A stretch of 13,211 nucleotides of DNA, taken from the NCBI RefSeq assembly GCF_050436765.1, contig NZ_JBNQGD010000218.1, positions 1-13,211 on the forward strand. The letters are read 5' to 3'. Within the stretch, counting starts at the first letter, position 1; the number at the start of each line of letters is the position of its first letter. This document shows, in pieces, positions 1-7,200 of this stretch. Position numbers and translations under genes: made by a program. Source of the DNA: Arachidicoccus sp050436765. Its GTDB lineage: Bacteria; Bacteroidota; Bacteroidia; Chitinophagales; Chitinophagaceae. The notes beneath the pieces are model-generated. The model did no database searches, was not told where the DNA came from, and saw only the letters and a list, made by a program, of their open reading frames with translations.

Positions 1-83
1 ATTATAATCGAGACATAGCCCGCGTAACAGTTTATCAAACCCTTAATTTTTACAAAAAACATTAATTCTCAAAAATTATTGCT

Positions 84-1025
84 ATGCAAATAAAGAAAAT
101 CATTACCCGTATCTTGCTTTTTTCTCTTACCCTTTATTTTGTCGCTTGCAAAAGCGATAGACAGAAAAGTATCACGATTAGTGGGGCTTTCGCACTGTAC
201 CCTCTAGGTGTAAAATGGACAGAGCAATATAAAAAACTACATCCCGATGCTCGCTTCGATCTATCTGCTGGCGGCGCAGGCAAGGGGCTCACCGATGTGC
301 TTACCGGCGCGGCTGATCTAGCTATGTTTTCCCGTGCGTTAACGCCTAGCGAACAGCAAAAAGGTATTGTTCTTTTTGCGGTGGCGAAAGATGCTGTGTT
401 GCCAACATTCAGTGCAAAAAATCCTTTGGCAGATTTGATTCACCGCGAAGGACTCACCCACGACCAGTTAAAGAATATTTATTTGTCGGGGAAAAGTATT
501 ACCTGGGGGAGTGTATTAGATACAATTGTGAATAATAATATTTCTGTTTACACGCGCTCCGATGCTGCCGGTGCGGCAGATACATGGGCAGCTTATTTCG
601 GTGGTAAGCAGGATAATATAAAAGGTACGGGTATTTATGGTGACCCGGGTTTGGCAGATGCAGTAACTAAAGACGCAAGTGGAGTGGGTTTCAATAATGT
701 GGCTTTCGTTTATGATATTTCTACCGGCAAAAAAAGACCAGGCATAGAGGTAATTCCTATCGACCAAAACAATAATCGCATAATAGATCGTCAAGAAAAC
801 TTTTACGATAATGCGGATAGTGTTTTAGCCGCTATTGCAGACGGACGTTATCCATCACCGCCTGCGCGCGATTTATATTTTCTTACAAAAGGAAAACCGA
901 CTGATCCTGGTGTTATTGCATTTTTGAAATGGATATTGACTGATGGGCAGCAATATGTGAAAGCCGCAGGCTACGTGCCGTTACCTGCAGAAAAAATTCA
1001 GGGACAATTAGATCAATTGAAATAA
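84..1025 (+). CDS. pstS: PstS-like phosphate-binding lipoprotein
   Basis: Substrate-binding protein of a phosphate ABC importer, tethered outside the inner membrane. The 313-residue product starts with a basic/hydrophobic signal (residues 1-21) ending in FVAC, so Cys22 is the likely lipidated residue; Phe at -3 makes the lipobox imperfect. Phosphate-contact motifs of the PstS family follow: TISGAFALYP (31-40), the Gly-rich SAGGAGKG (61-68), and TRSD with AAGAADTW (157-168). It is the first of four tightly packed genes and is followed after 29 bases by the permease gene pstC, which supports the assignment. The chosen ATG gives a complete signal peptide. No clear Shine-Dalgarno sequence precedes it, as is usual in Bacteroidota. 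Length is normal for the family. A different oxyanion as substrate is possible but less likely. Confidence 0.88.
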   Translation: MQIKKIITRILLFSLTLYFVACKSDRQKSITISGAFALYPLGVKWTEQYKKLHPDARFDLSAGGAGKGLTDVLTGAADLAMFSRALTPSEQQKGIVLFAVAKDAVLPTFSAKNPLADLIHREGLTHDQLKNIYLSGKSITWGSVLDTIVNNNISVYTRSDAAGAADTWAAYFGGKQDNIKGTGIYGDPGLADAVTKDASGVGFNNVAFVYDISTGKKRPGIEVIPIDQNNNRIIDRQENFYDNADSVLAAIADGRYPSPPARDLYFLTKGKPTDPGVIAFLKWILTDGQQYVKAAGYVPLPAEKIQGQLDQLK

Positions 1026-1054
1026 TCACTAACTATAGAAACAAGACAAGTAAG

Positions 1055-1957
1055 ATGACGACGTTTTTCTCTTTTCCCAGAAAATGGGTAGATAATATAT
1101 CAAATAGCTGGTTAAACGTGGGCGTATTCTTTCTCTTACTGTTGCCATTGGCAATAGGATTAGGATTGGTGCTAAAGTCGCTGCCTATTTTTCACAGCCA
1201 TTCGATAAGCAGTCTCATTGGCTCTTCCGACTGGTCACCCATGGATGGCAGTTTTGGCTTCTACGCGTTCATTGCGGGTTCGCTGGGGGTAACGTTGTTG
1301 TCTTTTCTCTTGTCTGCTCCCGTGTGCTTGCTCGCGGCAATATATCTTACGCAGTATGCACCGAAGTGGCTTACAGAAAGCATGTATTTTGTGATTGATG
1401 TGTTGGCAGGAATACCGTCAGTTGTATATGGCGTGTGGGGAGTTTTGGTGATTGTGCCATTGATTGGCGACCATGTTGCGCCTGCATTTGGGTTTTCTTC
1501 CACTGGGTATTGTTTGTTATCGGGTGGCGTAGTACTTGCTATAATGGCCGTGCCCTATATGCTGAATATGCTGATAGAAGTATTGCGCAGTATTCCGGTA
1601 GAATTGAAAGAAGCATCGCTCTGTTTGGGCGCTACGTATTGGGAAACGATAAAATGGATTTTACTACGCGAAGGGAAAACAGGTATCATCGCGGCTTTGA
1701 GCTTAGGTATATCAAAAGCATTGGGAGAAACCATCGCGGTATTGATGGTTGTTGGCAATGTGGCACAGGTTCCGCATAATGTGTTTCAGGCGGCTTATCC
1801 TTTGCCAGCCTTGATAGCTAATAATTATGGTGATATGATGTCTATACCACAATACGATGCCGCATTGATGTTTTCTGCATTATTGCTGTTTATTATCATT
1901 ATTATTTTTAATGCACTTACAAGCTTGCTGGTGTATAGAAGACTGCCAAACAATTGA
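1055..1957 (+). CDS. pstC: PstC phosphate ABC transporter permease
   Basis: One of the two inner-membrane subunits that form the phosphate channel. The 300-residue protein has about six hydrophobic segments: roughly 20-40, 68-95, 108-136, 150-175, 210-233 and 268-292. A periplasmic stretch (41-67) follows the first helix, as in PstC. The cytoplasmic EAA loop that docks on the ATPase is visible as ELKEASLCLGATYWETIKW (183-201), followed by the family motif ISKALGETIAV. It lies 29 bases after pstS and 15 bases before pstA, so co-transcription is expected. PstC and PstA resemble each other. The gene order S-C-A-B and the long N-terminal region with a periplasmic loop favour PstC for this one. 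Confidence 0.9.
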   Translation: MTTFFSFPRKWVDNISNSWLNVGVFFLLLLPLAIGLGLVLKSLPIFHSHSISSLIGSSDWSPMDGSFGFYAFIAGSLGVTLLSFLLSAPVCLLAAIYLTQYAPKWLTESMYFVIDVLAGIPSVVYGVWGVLVIVPLIGDHVAPAFGFSSTGYCLLSGGVVLAIMAVPYMLNMLIEVLRSIPVELKEASLCLGATYWETIKWILLREGKTGIIAALSLGISKALGETIAVLMVVGNVAQVPHNVFQAAYPLPALIANNYGDMMSIPQYDAALMFSALLLFIIIIIFNALTSLLVYRRLPNN

Positions 1958-1972
1958 CACAAAAATTATACA

Positions 1973-2824
1973 ATGAAAAATAAAAAACAAATAGAAGAAC
2001 AGGTTTTTCTCTGTGTAATGCGGCTGGTTACTGCCAGTATTATTCTCGTGTTCTTTCTTATCATTTGGGTAATTATACAAAAAGGCTGGCGCGCACTTTC
2101 CTGGGAAATGATTTCGCAAGAGCCGCAAGGTGGTTTTTATCTGGGTAAAGGCGGCGGTATCTTAAACGCGATTATTGGTTCGCTATATCTTGCTTTCGGA
2201 TCTACTTTTCTTGCTGTGCTTATCGGGTTGCCGGTTGCATTGGGAATGAATGTGCATTGGGTGCGCAATAAACGGTGGGTGAATATTTTGCGGTTTCTAT
2301 TGGATGCATTGTGGGGCGTCCCTTCCATTGTGTTTGGCGCATTTGGTTTTGCATTGATGACCTATTTTCATTTACGTGCCTCATTGCTCGCCGGTATCAT
2401 TACGGTTACCTTATTTATTGTGCCTATTTTTATTCGCGCTTTAGATGAAGTAATACGGACTATACCCGGTGGTTTGTTGGAAGCCTCCTATTCACTCGGT
2501 GCGACGCGCACGCGCACTGCCTATGGTGTATTTCTCCTTCAGGCATTGCCTGGATTTATTACAGCGTTATTATTGGCGTTTGGACGGGCCATTGGTGATG
2601 CGGCTTCTGTTTTATTTACAGCCGGCTATACCGATCATATCCCGCAAACACTACAAGAACCTACTGCCACGCTGCCCTTGGCCATATTCTTTCAACTTAG
2701 TTCACCCATAGCTGAGGTGAAAGAAAGAGCTTACGCCGCAGCATTGATATTAACAGGAATTATTTTGCTTACAAGCATTATATCGCGTATGGTATCGAAG
2801 AAATTTAAGAAAAATATTTTGTAA
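1973..2824 (+). CDS. pstA: PstA phosphate ABC transporter permease
   Basis: Second channel subunit, pairing with PstC in the inner membrane. The 283-residue protein has hydrophobic spans near 15-35, 63-92, 105-130, 135-156, 190-217 and 255-275. The EAA loop reads GGLLEASYSLGATRTRTAYG (166-185), and the family motif GRAIGDAASVLF (204-215) follows, the PstA counterpart of the GETIAV region in PstC. It starts 15 bases after the pstC stop and ends 16 bases before pstB. Nothing suggests damage. Start choice: ATG at 1973, giving a short charged cytoplasmic N-terminus (KNKKQIEEQ) before the first helix. Confidence 0.9.
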   Translation: MKNKKQIEEQVFLCVMRLVTASIILVFFLIIWVIIQKGWRALSWEMISQEPQGGFYLGKGGGILNAIIGSLYLAFGSTFLAVLIGLPVALGMNVHWVRNKRWVNILRFLLDALWGVPSIVFGAFGFALMTYFHLRASLLAGIITVTLFIVPIFIRALDEVIRTIPGGLLEASYSLGATRTRTAYGVFLLQALPGFITALLLAFGRAIGDAASVLFTAGYTDHIPQTLQEPTATLPLAIFFQLSSPIAEVKERAYAAALILTGIILLTSIISRMVSKKFKKNIL

Positions 2825-2840
2825 AAATTTTATCATAAAA

Positions 2841-3599
2841 ATGCCAAATTCCCCTATTGTTAGCATAAGGAACCTGAATGTGCAAAGTGGGCATTCGTCT
2901 ATTTTGAAAAATATCAATTTAGAAATCCCGCGCAACAAAATTACCGTATTGCTTGGTCCTTCTGGATGCGGCAAAACCACGCTACTCAAGTGTTTGAACC
3001 GATTGACAGATTTGCACCCGCAATTGCAGGTAGGTGGCGAGGTGCTGATAGATGGTGAAGATATTTTTCACCCTAAAAAGGATATTACGGAGGTGCGGCA
3101 AAAACTGGGACTACTTTCTCAAAAGCCGTTTCCGTTGCCGATGTCTATTTATAAAAATATTACTTACGGGTTGAAGATAAAAGGTATCAAAGACAAAAGC
3201 CGACTGCGCGCGAATGTTGAGCGAAATCTGCGTGATGCGGGTCTTTGGGCGGAAGTGAAAGACAGGTTGCATACGCCGGGGGCAAGATTATCAATTGGGC
3301 AGCAGCAACGTTTGTGTCTTGCAAGGGGATTGGCCGTTGGACCAGAAATTATTTTGGCAGATGAACCTACGTCTGCACTTGATCCTATTTCCAGTAAAAA
3401 GATTGAGGAAAAGTTTTTAGAATTGAAGCAGAATTATACGCTGATTGTGGTAACGCATATCTTGCGCCAGGCGAGACGCTTGGGCGATCACATTGTGTTT
3501 ATGTATTTTGGCGAAATAGTAGAGCAAGGAACGCCGGAACAAATTTTTGGCAATCCACAATCGGATATTTTAAAAGAATACTTGCGTAGTGGGCATTAA
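2841..3599 (+). CDS. pstB: PstB phosphate ABC transporter ATPase
   Basis: Cytoplasmic ATPase that powers phosphate import through PstC/PstA. All ABC motifs are present in the 252 residues: Walker A GPSGCGKT (39-46), Q-loop Gln94, signature LSIGQQQR (150-157), Walker B IILADE (170-175) with catalytic Glu175, D-loop SALD (178-181) and switch His206. The signature carries Ile152 where the usual PstB sequence LSGGQQQR has Gly; the remaining signature residues are intact, so the enzyme is probably active. It is the last gene of the operon, 16 bases after pstA. No phoU follows; the next DNA is a non-coding gap and a tRNA remnant. Length matches the family (about 250 residues). Confidence 0.9.
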   Translation: MPNSPIVSIRNLNVQSGHSSILKNINLEIPRNKITVLLGPSGCGKTTLLKCLNRLTDLHPQLQVGGEVLIDGEDIFHPKKDITEVRQKLGLLSQKPFPLPMSIYKNITYGLKIKGIKDKSRLRANVERNLRDAGLWAEVKDRLHTPGARLSIGQQQRLCLARGLAVGPEIILADEPTSALDPISSKKIEEKFLELKQNYTLIVVTHILRQARRLGDHIVFMYFGEIVEQGTPEQIFGNPQSDILKEYLRSGH

Positions 3600-3788
3600 C
3601 GGGACCGTCGGTAAGGTCAGCTGTTCCATAAAAAGGATTTTGCTTTTATTATTTGTAGTGAATTTGAGTAGTAAAGAAAAATGGAGAATTGTAAAAATGC
3701 GAAAGAGGTTTTTTACATAAGTATCATTGTTTTGTAATCCATTGGGGTAGTTTTGCAATGTAGATAGAATGAGATTGAGGTGACGCAT
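3600..3788. other. Intergenic gap between pstB and the tRNA remnant
   Basis: About 190 bases with no credible gene. A short GACC/GGTC hairpin (3603-3618, 8-base loop) lies just after the pstB stop but has no T-run, so I do not call it a terminator. The only sharper signal is a promoter-like element at 3726-3755, listed separately. Confidence 0.5.
3726..3755 (+). promoter_or_regulatory. Candidate Bacteroidota promoter ahead of the tRNA remnant
   Basis: TAGTTTTG (3748-3755) matches the Bacteroidota -7 consensus TAnnTTTG exactly, with ATTG (3726-3729) as a possible -33 element 18 bases upstream. Transcription would start near 3762, about one tRNA length before the tRNA remnant ends (3833). It may therefore be the old tRNA promoter, although no 5' tRNA half is recognisable behind it. 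The motif is short and the region is AT-rich, so chance is a real alternative. Confidence 0.3.
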
Positions 3789-3790
3789 TA

Positions 3791-3834
3791 ATCTTTAATC
3801 AGCGGGTCTAGGGTTCGAGTCCCAACAGGGTCGC
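3791..3834 (+). tRNA. 3' half of a tRNA (Lys-like), probable att-site remnant
   Basis: The stretch contains a variable region (GGGTC, 3804-3808), a T-loop TTCGAGT (3814-3820) with GGG/CCC stem, and a 3' acceptor-like strand CAGGGTC (3826-3832). Upstream, CTTTAATCAGC (3793-3803) resembles the 3' side of a Lys anticodon arm. No matching 5' acceptor strand (GACCCTG), D-arm or 5' anticodon strand exists upstream: sequence before about 3791 does not fold as tRNA. One T-stem pair is an A-A mismatch. Read backwards, it gives the familiar spurious peptide WDSNPRPAD. A lone tRNA 3' half is what integrase-mediated insertion leaves at one end of an element. The Lys identity is tentative. Confidence 0.6.
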
Positions 3835-4524
3835 AAAACAAAAGTCGCAGGCTGTTTTAAGTCAGATAGCTGAACCCCTACTTTACCGGAGCTGACCGTT
3901 ATTTCTGACTGGCTTTCTTTTTCGAAAGCGTTGATCTCAAATGAAGTGCCCAATACAATGACATCGCTCCCATTGGTTTTTACAACAACAGGGTTCTTCT
4001 CCTTATGTACTACCTGAAAATAAGCATCGCCGTTTTTCAGCAACAGGGTTCTGCCCCCCTTTAAATTCTTCCGGATAACTAATGGTTGTCCCTGAATTCA
4101 GCCAAACTTTTGAGCCATCCGGTAATTGCAACTGAACCTGTTTACCATAAGCGGCATATACCGTTTTCATGATCTCAGGCTTTGAATTATTCAATAAAAC
4201 ATATCCACTGACCAGTATCAATATAGCTGCAACAGATGCCACGACGCGAAACAAGGACCTGTGCCAGATCGGGATAATCGGAGTTGCTTCCTTATCAATA
4301 CGCTCATTCAGCGCATTTTCTACCCGGTCGTATATTTCCCCATCATAAAGGCTGTTTAAAGGGTTTTCGCTCATAGGCTGTTCCATCTGTGAAAGAATGA
4401 TTTCGTAAAGTTGCGGGCTTTCCTCTTCCATATGGAAATAGGCGAGCAACTGCTCCACTTCCTGCGGCGAAGCCTTTCGTTCGAGATACCTCGTAAAAAG
4501 GTCTGTTAATTGCTGGTCTTTCAA
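3834..4524 (-). pseudogene. FecR-type anti-sigma factor, frameshifted and 3'-truncated
   Basis: FecR proteins are single-span inner-membrane regulators that control a partner ECF sigma factor. The reading runs from a likely TTG start at 4524 (LKDQQLTDLFTRYLE, typical FecR N-terminus; an ATG at 4572 would add an unlikely 16 residues overlapping the upstream peptide). A membrane segment VVASVAAILILVSGYVLL follows, then the FecR domain (GKQVQLQLPDGSKVWLNSGT). At 4054-4059 a run of six Gs (minus strand) breaks the frame; with five Gs it would read KGGRTLLLKNGDAYFQV and continue through NPVVVKTNGSDVIVLGTSFEI and ITVSSGKVGVQL. Homology then stops at the tRNA remnant, so the C-terminal domain is missing. 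The G-run shift could be a sequencing error, but the 3' truncation makes the copy defective in any case. Confidence 0.8.
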
Positions 4525-4543
4525 TTTGTTTGATTTCTTACAC

Positions 4544-4678
4544 TTAAAATATACCCTTCGTAGGATCATCATCTTTTAGTTGCTTCCAGATCAAATAAAT
4601 GATGGCAGCAACTGTAAGAAGGATAGCTATAAAAATTATTAAAAAAACAGGGTCCTCAAATATGTGGTCAGGTAACAT
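4544..4678 (-). CDS. 44-residue single-span membrane peptide between sigma and FecR
   Basis: An uninterrupted small gene, ATG at 4678 to TAA at 4544. The peptide opens with acidic MLPDHIFEDP, has one strongly hydrophobic helix (about residues 11-30, VFLIIFIAILLTVAAIIYLI), and ends in a charged tail WKQLKDDDPTKGIF. An N-out/C-in or reverse topology cannot be decided by eye. It stops 20 bases before the likely TTG start of the FecR gene and would have lain just downstream of the sigma gene before the cassette inserted. It is therefore probably co-transcribed with them and may be an accessory of that signalling pair. I do not recognise a named family. Clean start, stop, TM segment and spacing support it, but 44 codons could occur by chance. 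Confidence 0.5.
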   Translation of the reverse strand: MLPDHIFEDPVFLIIFIAILLTVAAIIYLIWKQLKDDDPTKGIF

Positions 4679-4770
4679 AAGCAGCTATAAACAACTGCTC
4701 ACAACAGGCTTATCGACGGCCTTATATGGGTAATACGGGCGGAATCAAGCGAACATCGGCTCAGGTGAAG

Positions 4771-4797
4771 AAAAAAAGAAATAATTTATCAGTGGTT
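4771..4797 (+). repeat. 27-base direct repeat, left copy (tail of the sigma gene)
   Basis: Matches 7201-7227 at 25 of 27 positions; the shared core is AGAAATAATTTAT followed by (C/T)AGTGGTT. On the minus strand it encodes Asn-His-stop, as the right copy does for the true sigma-factor end. Codons upstream of Asn-His differ completely, so this is a duplicated tail and not a second gene. Confidence 0.85.
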
Positions 4798-4815
4798 GTC
4801 ACTTCCCTTTTTAGG

Positions 4816-4846
4816 TTGCACACATTTACCACATTCGATTGCACAC
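4816..4846 (+). repeat. 31-base inverted repeat, left arm
   Basis: The reverse complement matches 7154-7184 at 29 of 31 positions. The arm itself carries TTGCACAC twice (4816-4823 and 4839-4846, 23 bases apart), like a double protein-binding site. It begins 18 bases inside the left direct repeat and faces the oxidoreductase gene. Confidence 0.88.
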
Positions 4847-5063
4847 GTCATACTGCATGAATCAAGTTAGTGCTGATTTCATTAACACGATGTTATGAGG
4901 ATTAGAGGCCGAAATTTGTACTGAGATATGAATTTCGCGCACCAATGAAAGAATTCGGGAAAAGATATTGAAGATGACAGGCTTTAGATTTACTTTCCAT
5001 GACATTCAGATATGGAATTTAAAGCATAAACTATACACTTAATTCAAAAGGTTTTATTTAGGC

Positions 5064-5087
5064 TAAGACAAAAGGCGTTTTGGCTTA
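5064..5087 (+). promoter_or_regulatory. Dyad upstream of the oxidoreductase gene, possible operator
   Basis: TAAGACAAAA and TTTTGGCTTA pair at 9 of 10 positions around a GGCG loop, ending 48 bases before the start codon. This suits a binding site for a regulator such as the adjacent AraC protein. A weak -7-like GACCTTTG lies at 5109-5116. No experimental or family-specific motif backs the operator reading. Confidence 0.35.
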
Positions 5088-5135
5088 ATAGGGATCGGAA
5101 AGGACATTGACCTTTGTTCGATAAAAACAGTCAAA

Positions 5136-6098
5136 ATGAAAGCAATAAGAATTAATGAATTTGGCGGGCCTGAGGTGATGAAAATAGAAGAAGTGGAACG
5201 CCCGGTACCCAAGCCAGATGAAATACTGGTAAAAATGTATGCAAGCGGCGTGAACCCGGCGGACTATGTGGTGAGGCAGGGAGGCAATGAAATCTTAAAA
5301 CCTTTCTTAAAGTTACCGCTCGACCTCGGTATAGACGGGGCCGGTGAAGTGGAGGAAACCGGCAGTGAGGTGACTGGCTTTAAAAAGGGTGACAGGGTGT
5401 ACGGTATCCCTAATTTTTTACAGGGTACCTATGCAGAGTTTATTGCTGCTAAAGCAAGTCAATTTGCTGCCATGCCCAAAAACCTTACCTTTAACGAAGC
5501 CGGTGCGATACCCTCCTGCGCATTAATGGCCTGGGATGGCATTGAACTCGGTAAAGTAAGTGCAGGGCAAAGGGTACTGATCAACGGCGCTGCGGGGGGC
5601 ATTGGAAGCCTGGCCCTGCAATTTGCCAAGGCAATGGGCGCTTATGTGATCGCAACGGCTTCACCGCATAACTTTGATTTTTTAAAGGAACTGGGAGCAG
5701 ACGAAACGGTTGACTATAAGGACACCAATTTTGAGGGTTTAGTGAACGGTATCGACGTAGCGTTCGATGCCTCACCTGAATTTAACGAAGCGTCCCGGAT
5801 CAGCATGGCGAAGGCTTTAAAGGATGGCGGCAGCTTCGTTTCCGTCCAGCTTCCGTATCCTTTCAGTGCAGCGGTACTTGGGATACTCGCCGGTAAACAT
5901 GGAGAAGCAAAAATGATCAGGCGGGAACGCGATGCGGCGCGATCATTGGCCGACGTCGCAAAGTTGATTGAGGAAGGCAAGGTAAAGGTTGTCATCAGCA
6001 AAGTATATCCTTTGGAAGAAGCCGCAGCGGCGCATACGGCTGTCGAAACAAAACATGTGCGAGGTAAGATCGTGCTGGAGATCAGAAAAGAGCATTAA
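5136..6098 (+). CDS. Zinc-independent NADPH quinone-oxidoreductase-like MDR enzyme
   Basis: Medium-chain dehydrogenase/reductase, 320 residues, the usual length for the quinone reductase branch; expected to be cytosolic and to reduce quinones or activated enones with NADPH. The N-terminal GroES-like half includes ASGVNPADYVVRQG (36-49) and GIDGAGEVEETG (65-76), where Zn-dependent members have GHE, so catalytic zinc is absent. GDRVYGI is at 85-91. The nucleotide-binding fold carries NGAAGGIGSLALQFAKAMGA (150-169), the AxxGxxG motif of the QOR group, followed by LGADETVDYKD (186-196). The AraC gene begins one base after the stop, so the two are co-transcribed. Codon use is richer in GC than in the pst or Fic genes, which fits acquisition with the surrounding cassette. 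The exact substrate is unknown. Confidence 0.85.
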   Translation: MKAIRINEFGGPEVMKIEEVERPVPKPDEILVKMYASGVNPADYVVRQGGNEILKPFLKLPLDLGIDGAGEVEETGSEVTGFKKGDRVYGIPNFLQGTYAEFIAAKASQFAAMPKNLTFNEAGAIPSCALMAWDGIELGKVSAGQRVLINGAAGGIGSLALQFAKAMGAYVIATASPHNFDFLKELGADETVDYKDTNFEGLVNGIDVAFDASPEFNEASRISMAKALKDGGSFVSVQLPYPFSAAVLGILAGKHGEAKMIRRERDAARSLADVAKLIEEGKVKVVISKVYPLEEAAAAHTAVETKHVRGKIVLEIRKEH

Positions 6099-6099
6099 A

Positions 6100-7026
6100 A
6101 TGATACGGATTAAAACGATCAGCGAATTTCACAGGTTCCGGCAGCTGCCGCCGCCGGAACATCCGCTGATCAGCGTGACTGAAATTGAACTGGTCAGGCG
6201 AACAGTGGAGCCGCAATCGGCTTCCTGGTGCTATGACTTTTATGCCATTGGCCTGAAGCGGGTTTCGTTTTCAGAAGCTATCAACTTCAGGTATGGACAG
6301 CAACCTTATGATTTTAATGAAGGCATCCTGTCCTTTGTAGCGCCCAACCAGTTACTGAGCCTTTCAGTAGATACCAAACAGGAAACCACACAGTCAGGAT
6401 GGCTGCTGCTCATCCATCCTGATTTTTTATGGAACACTGCACTGGCTAAATCCATCAGAAAGTATGACTTTTGGGATTATTCGGTTAATGAATCGCTGTT
6501 TCTTTCCGCTAAGGAGGAAGCTACCCTTATCCAGGTCTTTCAAAATATCCGGCAGGAGTATCACACCAACCTCGACCGCTTCAGTAAACAGCTTATTATT
6601 TCACAAATAGAAACTTTGCTGACCTATGCCGACCGTTTTTATCACCGGCAGTTCATTACCCGGGAAAAGAGCAGCCACCAGCTATTGGAAAAACTGGAGA
6701 CCTTACTGGAGGATTATTTCAGCAGTGACCAACTGATCACCAAAGGACTGCCTACAGTTCAGTATGTGGCAGAAATGCTTCATGTGTCCCCGAATTACCT
6801 GAGAGGCTTGCTCAAAGTCCTTACCGGTCAAAACACACAACAGCTCATTCATGATAAACTGATCGAGAAGGCCAAGGTAAAGCTTTCCTTAACGGAGCTT
6901 TCCATCAGCGAGATCGCTTATGAACTCGGCTTTGAACATCCGCAGTCGTTCACCAAGCTGTTCAAAAGCAAAACTAAATTATCCCCTTTGGCTTACCGGC
7001 AGGCACTTACAGGTAGAAGCAATTAG
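6100..7026 (+). CDS. AraC-family transcriptional regulator
   Basis: DNA-binding regulator, 308 residues from the ATG at 6100, one base after the oxidoreductase stop. The frame stays open further upstream inside the oxidoreductase gene, but that extension (from 5989) is non-homologous shadow sequence, so I reject it. The N-terminal part (about 1-190) is a ligand-sensing region of the kind found in Bacteroidota AraC proteins (DFNEGILSFVAPNQ, 71-84). The C-terminal domain has two helix-turn-helix units: VQYVAEMLHVSPNYLRGLLK (220-239) and ISEIAYELGFEHPQSFTKLF (269-288), ending in the family tail SPLAYRQ (295-301). It most likely controls its partner oxidoreductase; candidate sites are the dyad at 5064-5087 and the TTGCACAC pairs in the border repeats. 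Confidence 0.87.
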   Translation: MIRIKTISEFHRFRQLPPPEHPLISVTEIELVRRTVEPQSASWCYDFYAIGLKRVSFSEAINFRYGQQPYDFNEGILSFVAPNQLLSLSVDTKQETTQSGWLLLIHPDFLWNTALAKSIRKYDFWDYSVNESLFLSAKEEATLIQVFQNIRQEYHTNLDRFSKQLIISQIETLLTYADRFYHRQFITREKSSHQLLEKLETLLEDYFSSDQLITKGLPTVQYVAEMLHVSPNYLRGLLKVLTGQNTQQLIHDKLIEKAKVKLSLTELSISEIAYELGFEHPQSFTKLFKSKTKLSPLAYRQALTGRSN

Positions 7027-7153
7027 CAATAAAGAAAGAAGAAATTCGGACAAAGCTATTGGGGGGTCGCGCATCGTTTAGTGATAAGGCCAATCAGCAG
7101 CCGAGTATTTTTGGACTGTATTGCCTATTATGCCCCTATTAGCTTGCCATAAG

Positions 7154-7184
7154 GTGCGCAATCAAATGTGGTAAATGTGTGCAA
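7154..7184 (-). repeat. 31-base inverted repeat, right arm
   Basis: Inverted partner of 4816-4846 (29 of 31 matches). It reads GTGCGCAA at 7154-7161 and GTGTGCAA at 7177-7184, preserving the paired-site layout. It ends 16 bases before the right direct repeat, so the two arms sit nearly symmetrically inside the direct repeats and enclose the oxidoreductase-AraC unit. Confidence 0.88.
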
Positions 7185-7200
7185 TTAAAACAACGTAGTA

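Larger units (their letters stand above)
4679..5135. other. Gene-free stretch holding the left cassette border and QOR leader
   Basis: About 460 bases without a credible gene. It holds the left direct repeat (4771-4797), the left inverted-repeat arm (4816-4846) and a dyad (5064-5087) ahead of the oxidoreductase gene, all listed separately. The region 4847-5040 shows nothing I can name. Confidence 0.5.
4798..7200 (+). mobile_element. Putative non-autonomous cassette carrying oxidoreductase and AraC genes
   Basis: The 2.4 kb between the two 27-base direct repeats is bordered by 31-base inverted repeats and separates the end of an ECF sigma gene from its downstream membrane peptide and FecR gene. 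Removing it, with one direct-repeat copy, would give a continuous sigma, small peptide, FecR order on the minus strand, the usual arrangement of such loci. No recombinase or transposase gene is inside, so any movement must have relied on an enzyme in trans, or the cassette is a decayed remnant. The repeats are seen directly; mobility is inferred. Confidence 0.6.

Noticed and set aside
3603..3618. GACC/GGTC hairpin after pstB as a terminator
   Set aside because: Four-base stem, eight-base loop and no following T-run.
3795..3833. Peptide tail CWDSNPRPAD at the end of the FecR frame
   Set aside because: It is the antisense reading of the tRNA T-arm region, a well-known artefact, not FecR sequence.
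4771..4797. The 27-base direct repeat as a classical transposon target-site duplication
   Set aside because: Far longer than duplications made by known DDE transposases; better viewed as a recombination core or duplicated flank.
4892..4962. GAAATT/AATTTC pairing in the leader between the left border and the oxidoreductase gene
   Set aside because: Six AT-rich bases over a long loop, no better than background.
5989..6099. Longer N-terminus for the AraC protein
   Set aside because: The extra 37 residues are an out-of-frame shadow of the oxidoreductase gene; the ATG at 6100 directly follows its stop and begins a family-like sequence.
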